NCBI GenBank assembly: GCA_026391775.1
Contig: JAPLDK010000033.1
Span: 19,803-83,802, forward strand
Reading direction: 5' to 3'
Origin: Bacteroidota bacterium
GTDB lineage: Bacteria; Bacteroidota; Bacteroidia; Bacteroidales; FEN-979
Length of the DNA: 64,000 bases
A program made the translations under genes and the position numbers. Below are positions 59,654 through 64,000 of the stretch, in pieces; within the stretch, counting starts at the first letter, position 1; each line of letters opens with the position of its first letter. The notes beneath the pieces were generated by a model. That model ran no database searches. It was given only the letters and a program-made list of their open reading frames with translations, and was not told where the DNA came from.

Positions 59654-60672
59654 AACCTGCAAAACCCAAAAAAGACCTCTGGGAAAAGGCAGATATCATT
59701 TTGCGTCCCTTTGGTGCCCTGATTACAGCCCTTACTATTGCGTTTGTCAGTTATGCTGCTTCAGATTACCTTAGTAAAAACCAGGAAAAGGAAGCAAGAA
59801 CCAAGCTTTACACCGAGTTAATGACAAAACGCGAAGAATCAGAAAGCGCACTTCGCAAGGATATGTTCAACTCCATAATGAACAATATTCTGAAAGATAA
59901 AGCCAGTGCAACCCTTGATGAAAAGATACTTCAGCTTGAACTGCTCACCTATAATTTTCATGAATCTCTGAACCTGATGCCGCTGTTTGAATACCTGAAC
60001 AGGTGTAATAATGAAGAAAAAAGGGATCCGGCTTTAAGACAAGCTTATAAATACAGGTTGATCAAAATGTCGAAAGCGACAATCGCAAAGCAAATATCTA
60101 CCCTCGAAGCTGTATCATCACCCATTACTTTAACTTATGAAGATACCTTGTTTACCTATAAAAACAAAAAGGAGTATAAAACGGACAGCGCATTCAAAGC
60201 GCGGATCGATGAATTATATGAACAAAATTCAACGGCATTAAATGGAACGGAGCCATTCTGCACATATCCGGATTCAGTTTTCAATGGAAAGACCTGGGAT
60301 TCCCTGCAACAAGTTGTACGAATTAAAATTCTGGATTACGATACGAACGATGCTTCTGTACAAGTACGGTTGACGATTCAAACCAATTATCCCGGTAAAA
60401 ACAGAGCTCCCGAAATGCCGCGTCAAACCGAGTTTATGGTTAATTATTTCGAGTTTCCGATGATCGACAATACAAGGTTGAAAAATGATATGCGGCTTGC
60501 CGTGGTTCTGAACAGCCTTGTCAGCGAAAACAGGTTCAATAATTCCGGCCACCTGGCAGGTAAAAGCAACAGGATTGAATTAAAGGTTATTTATTTCCCC
60601 GGCTCACGGTCCAGCCTCAAAGAAAAGCCTTATTTCGACGATATCGTTTCGAAACTTCTGTTAAAGAATTAA
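59632..60672 (+). CDS. Single-TM hypothetical protein
   Basis: One TM (PFGALITALTIAFVSYAASDYL) then a helical cytoplasmic/periplasmic domain; no recognised family. Confidence 0.65.
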   Translation: MATDQKIEPAKPKKDLWEKADIILRPFGALITALTIAFVSYAASDYLSKNQEKEARTKLYTELMTKREESESALRKDMFNSIMNNILKDKASATLDEKILQLELLTYNFHESLNLMPLFEYLNRCNNEEKRDPALRQAYKYRLIKMSKATIAKQISTLEAVSSPITLTYEDTLFTYKNKKEYKTDSAFKARIDELYEQNSTALNGTEPFCTYPDSVFNGKTWDSLQQVVRIKILDYDTNDASVQVRLTIQTNYPGKNRAPEMPRQTEFMVNYFEFPMIDNTRLKNDMRLAVVLNSLVSENRFNNSGHLAGKSNRIELKVIYFPGSRSSLKEKPYFDDIVSKLLLKN

Positions 60673-60771
60673 TTGAAAAGCATTTTATGGTTCGACTATT
60701 GATATGCTGGAAAAACCGAACCTTTCATCACCTTATACAGGTTAAGCCTAACTTGGACAGGTCGGCATCAG

Positions 60772-60862
60772 TGACCACCTTCTGCCGATTTTTATTGACC
60801 ACTTTATCATATCGGCAATCAATAAAATGAGATGGTCAAGCCGTTCTGGCGAAGGCTGGTCA
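60772..60862. repeat. ~90-nt inverted-repeat element, copy A (IS21-like-end MITE candidate)
   Basis: TGACCA at 60772 and 60796 (24 nt apart), TGGTCA at 60833 and 60857 (24 nt apart). Confidence 0.65.
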
Positions 60863-60920
60863 AAGCCGGCGTTTCTTCCAGATGAAATCTTTAATTGTCA
60901 CGTGCAATAAAATATATACT

Positions 60921-62561
60921 ATGAGACATTTTTACTTTATCCTTCTTTTTCTTTATCCGCTTGCTTGTTTTTCGCAGGATACGATAAATATTACTCTTAA
61001 TCCGGGTGTAACAGGAAAAACGATCCCTTCCGATTTTGCCGGTTTGTCGTTCGAGAAGAATTGCCTGAAAAAAGGATATTTTAATCCTCGCTTTGATACG
61101 TTGGTCCGGCTGTTTAAAACATGTGGGATTAAGTCGCTGCGTGTCGGAGGAAATTCAGTGGATACAAACACACTGAGCACGGATACTGCAGGCAGGCATT
61201 ACACACGGGCGGAGTTAGACAGTTTATTTCTTTTTGCACAGCAAGCCGGTTGCAAAATTATTATGGGTTTAAATTTAAAAAATTCTAATGCTTTAAGCGC
61301 CGATACCGAAGCAAGTTATGTTATGCAATATCAGAATAGTTCGTTGTTTGGATTTGAAGTGGGCAACGAACCCGACCTTTACCCTAAATCAAAATACTCG
61401 TATAGCGATTATAAACGGGATTTCACGTCTTACTATAATACAATCAGGCAATCTAACCCTGCGGCTGTTTTCACCGGACCAGATTGTGCCAGTAATTTTG
61501 AAACTTTCACCTTGCCCTTCTGCGGGGAGATGGGTGACAAGATATCTATGCTTACGCAACATTATTACGGAGGGAAAAAAGATTCAGCAACGATTTCTGT
61601 GCAGATCGATTCTTTGATGAGTATGTATAAACTTGCTCATGTATCAGAGGAGGTAAGGAGATTGGCCGGGTGTGCCAGCAGTAAAGGGATCATATTTCGC
61701 ATGAGTGAATGCAATTCAATTGATAATGGAGGACAAAAGGGCGTGAGTGACGCTTTTGTTTCAGCCCTTTGGGCTTTGGACTATATGTACCAGTTGGCCC
61801 GTGAAAGTTGTGCAGGAGTTAATTTTCATGGAGGACTTGATGGAGAGTATACTGTTTTTTCCAGGGACAGTGGTATTTATCGGGCACGTCCGATTGCCTA
61901 TGGAATTCTTGCTTTCCAGATTGGAAGCAAAGGCAGTTTCATTTATGATACGGTAACGAACAAAAATATAAACCTGGATAGTTACAGTGTTATTGACAAC
62001 TCGAATAATATATACACAACGATTATAAATAAAGAAACAGATACGCTGAAAAAAGCAGTGATAAATTTAACAGTGACAGATACCGTGAACTCTACGTATT
62101 ATAGTGCAGAATACGTGAAGCTATACTCCCCGTCATTGAAAGATACAACCAGGGTTAGCCTTGGCGGACAGGTGGTGGATTCCTTGGGAACTATTCCTGC
62201 TTATAAATGGACATCGTCGGCAGTTACTTCGCATCAGACAAAAATTCATGTTAATCCACATTCAGCGGTTGTGATAAAATTCAATTATAAATATGGGACT
62301 TCTATCAATGATTATTCTGAGAACAATAATCACTTTCTCAATCTGTATCCCAACCCTGCATCCAAAAAGGTGACTATTATTACACCCATGACTGAGCATT
62401 CTGTTATTTCCATTTACAATCTGCAGGGACAACTCCTTATACAACAGCAGGCACAGCAAGGTAAAACAGACATTGACATAAGTGAACTTGCAAAAGGAGT
62501 TTATGTAGTGAGATTATACAGCAACTCCAGGGTGGAAGCAGGCAGGATAATAAAAGAATGA
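60921..62561 (+). CDS. GH79-like glycoside hydrolase with T9SS type A sorting domain
   Basis: From internal Met: MRHFYFILLFLYPLACFSQ signal peptide; FAGLSFEKNCL, LRVGGNSVDTN, FGFEVGNEPDLY (acid/base), FRMSECNSIDNGG (nucleophile region); C-terminal LYPNPASKKVTIITPMTEHSVISIYNLQGQLLIQQQ...GRIIKE. Confidence 0.82.
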   Translation: MRHFYFILLFLYPLACFSQDTINITLNPGVTGKTIPSDFAGLSFEKNCLKKGYFNPRFDTLVRLFKTCGIKSLRVGGNSVDTNTLSTDTAGRHYTRAELDSLFLFAQQAGCKIIMGLNLKNSNALSADTEASYVMQYQNSSLFGFEVGNEPDLYPKSKYSYSDYKRDFTSYYNTIRQSNPAAVFTGPDCASNFETFTLPFCGEMGDKISMLTQHYYGGKKDSATISVQIDSLMSMYKLAHVSEEVRRLAGCASSKGIIFRMSECNSIDNGGQKGVSDAFVSALWALDYMYQLARESCAGVNFHGGLDGEYTVFSRDSGIYRARPIAYGILAFQIGSKGSFIYDTVTNKNINLDSYSVIDNSNNIYTTIINKETDTLKKAVINLTVTDTVNSTYYSAEYVKLYSPSLKDTTRVSLGGQVVDSLGTIPAYKWTSSAVTSHQTKIHVNPHSAVVIKFNYKYGTSINDYSENNNHFLNLYPNPASKKVTIITPMTEHSVISIYNLQGQLLIQQQAQQGKTDIDISELAKGVYVVRLYSNSRVEAGRIIKE

Positions 62562-62619
62562 AATTTAAAGCACCTGATAAATAAGGCTTCAATCATCCAG
62601 GTGGAAAAAACGTTCGCTT

Positions 62620-62709
62620 TGACCAGTCTCTGCCGGATATATTGACTGCCTTAGTTAATTGATTGTTAAAAGGATATCGTGGTCAACCAAAATTGGCGAA
62701 GGGTGATCA
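62620..62709. repeat. ~90-nt inverted-repeat element, copy B
   Basis: TGACCA at 62620, TGACTG at 62643, TGGTCA at 62680, TGATCA at 62704. Same 31-nt centre and conserved TGGCGAAGG as copy A. Confidence 0.6.
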
Positions 62710-62724
62710 AGTACTCCGTTTTTT

Positions 62725-63999
62725 TCATATAAGGTCATTAAATTTAAGTTTTGCTTCATCTGGTTCCTTAAATGCATTACATTTTTCTAAATGATCTTGC
62801 ATAAAGTCCATATTTCCCACAATGGTTCCTGAAAATTGTTGCGCCTTATCCAGCATTCTGATATAGGGTTCAGGGCTTTGATCTCTTGTCAGCTTTCGCA
62901 GGGTTAAAAGGTAATCATCCTGAAAAACCGTTGGTATTATTATCCTTGTCTGACTGTTTGCAACAAATTCAGCATTCATCATTATCCTGGCAATTCTGCC
63001 ATTTCCATCTAAAAAAGGATGTACTTCGCTGATCATGAACATCATGAATGCAGCTTTTGCGAAAGGATGAATTAATGCCTGATAAAAATCATACCCTTTG
63101 ATCAAGGTCCCCTTAACAAGTTTATGGTCTACAAAATGAGTCTCTCCGGCACGGTTATTTCTGTCTTTAAATTGACCAGGGTTTTTAGAAGTTCTTGCTT
63201 CCAGTAAGATCTTATGTCGATACCGCAGGATCTCCAATAACTCCTCTGCATTGCCCGGGATAGACTTCATCTCATCCTGATTGCTGACCAGCCGGTAAGT
63301 CCCAAGAATGTCATGAGAATCTTCATCACGTGCAGGCATCGCTGTCTCAGTCTCGATAATTTTCCTTGCATCCTCAATCTCGAAAATCGTTCCCTCAATA
63401 TAATTTGAAAAATATGCTTCGAAAAAAGCAAAATTTTTAAATGCCTGAATTTCTGTGTTTTGTTCTGGTCGGTCAGAAAATTCTTCTTGTTTCAACTGAA
63501 CAAATAATTTCTCAAACAATTCAAGACGGGCAGGGTCATAGGGAGCGCCCATCACCCTTGCGATTGCTAATGGTGAGGATAAATCCTTTATTGATCTTGC
63601 GTTCAACAATGCACTTATAAGCTTATTAAGCTTTTCATATTCCTTCTCTAATCCAAGCTTTGCCGAAACAGATTTTGCCCTGTCTCGTAACTCATTTAAA
63701 CCCTTTTCACCCTTTATATCTAAAATGTGCTCAAGCCTGTTCTCAATCTCAGGCAATGTCAATATTTTGGAATCCGGTCCCGGCTTTCTCGCTGGCTGAA
63801 GGTTCTCAAGCAACGCTCTTTCCAATTGCGAATAATAAAGCTCACCTACAAATGGTATATCTCCGTCAACCGGACCCGGCCCTTCCAGGAATCGAATCGT
63901 TATCCCTGGCAATGATATTTTCTTGGTATACGTGAACGTCAAAAAAATATTCCCCGTTGAAGTCGGCTTGAACTCAAGAGCTGATCGATGGCTTAACAT
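62725..63999 (-). CDS. Fic-domain protein with AbiEi-like N-terminus; 5' end beyond window
   Basis: Fic motif HPFLDGNGRIARIMMN; inhibitory motif SNYIEG ([S/T]xxxE[G/N]) upstream of it; N-terminus LSHRSALEFKPTSTGNIFLTFTYTKKISLPGITIRFLEGPG. Frame open to the window edge. Confidence 0.88.
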   Translation of the reverse strand: MLSHRSALEFKPTSTGNIFLTFTYTKKISLPGITIRFLEGPGPVDGDIPFVGELYYSQLERALLENLQPARKPGPDSKILTLPEIENRLEHILDIKGEKGLNELRDRAKSVSAKLGLEKEYEKLNKLISALLNARSIKDLSSPLAIARVMGAPYDPARLELFEKLFVQLKQEEFSDRPEQNTEIQAFKNFAFFEAYFSNYIEGTIFEIEDARKIIETETAMPARDEDSHDILGTYRLVSNQDEMKSIPGNAEELLEILRYRHKILLEARTSKNPGQFKDRNNRAGETHFVDHKLVKGTLIKGYDFYQALIHPFAKAAFMMFMISEVHPFLDGNGRIARIMMNAEFVANSQTRIIIPTVFQDDYLLTLRKLTRDQSPEPYIRMLDKAQQFSGTIVGNMDFMQDHLEKCNAFKEPDEAKLKFNDLI

Positions 64000-64000
64000 C

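Overview
64-kb chromosomal window from a Bacteroidetes-type genome: T9SS C-terminal sorting domains, PorP/SprF, and a two-component regulator-propeller sensor are all present. I found no rRNA, tRNA or CRISPR array. From left to right it contains: (i) a heme-motif sensor kinase with a sigma54 response regulator; (ii) an archaemetzincin gene convergent with an oxidative pentose-phosphate operon that includes an in-frame 6PGL-PGI fusion; (iii) an eight-gene arsenic operon, arsR-arsE-arsF-arsG-arsD-arsA-arsC-acr3, with two copies of a TTCGT-N6-ACGAA operator; (iv) a MarR-EmrA-EmrB-TolC efflux locus; (v) an accessory region (19-35 kb) with a LytTR two-component pair, uncharacterised proteins sharing a new C-terminal domain, and several decayed surface-protein genes; (vi) a T9SS type-B giant protein with PorP/SprF and OmpA/PorE; (vii) a c-type cytochrome, DedA, a hybrid kinase and lpxD; (viii) a run of repeat-rich T9SS proteins, a GH79-like enzyme flanked by two copies of a ~90-nt inverted-repeat element, and a Fic protein running off the right edge. 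The strongest unexplained signal is a set of three intergenic arrays, each made of three TACCGTT-type boxes at exact 21-bp spacing. They start just downstream of the LytTR sensor gene and recur in front of accessory genes up to 6 kb away, so they are candidate LytTR operators. All assignments come from reading motifs by eye; no database search was run.
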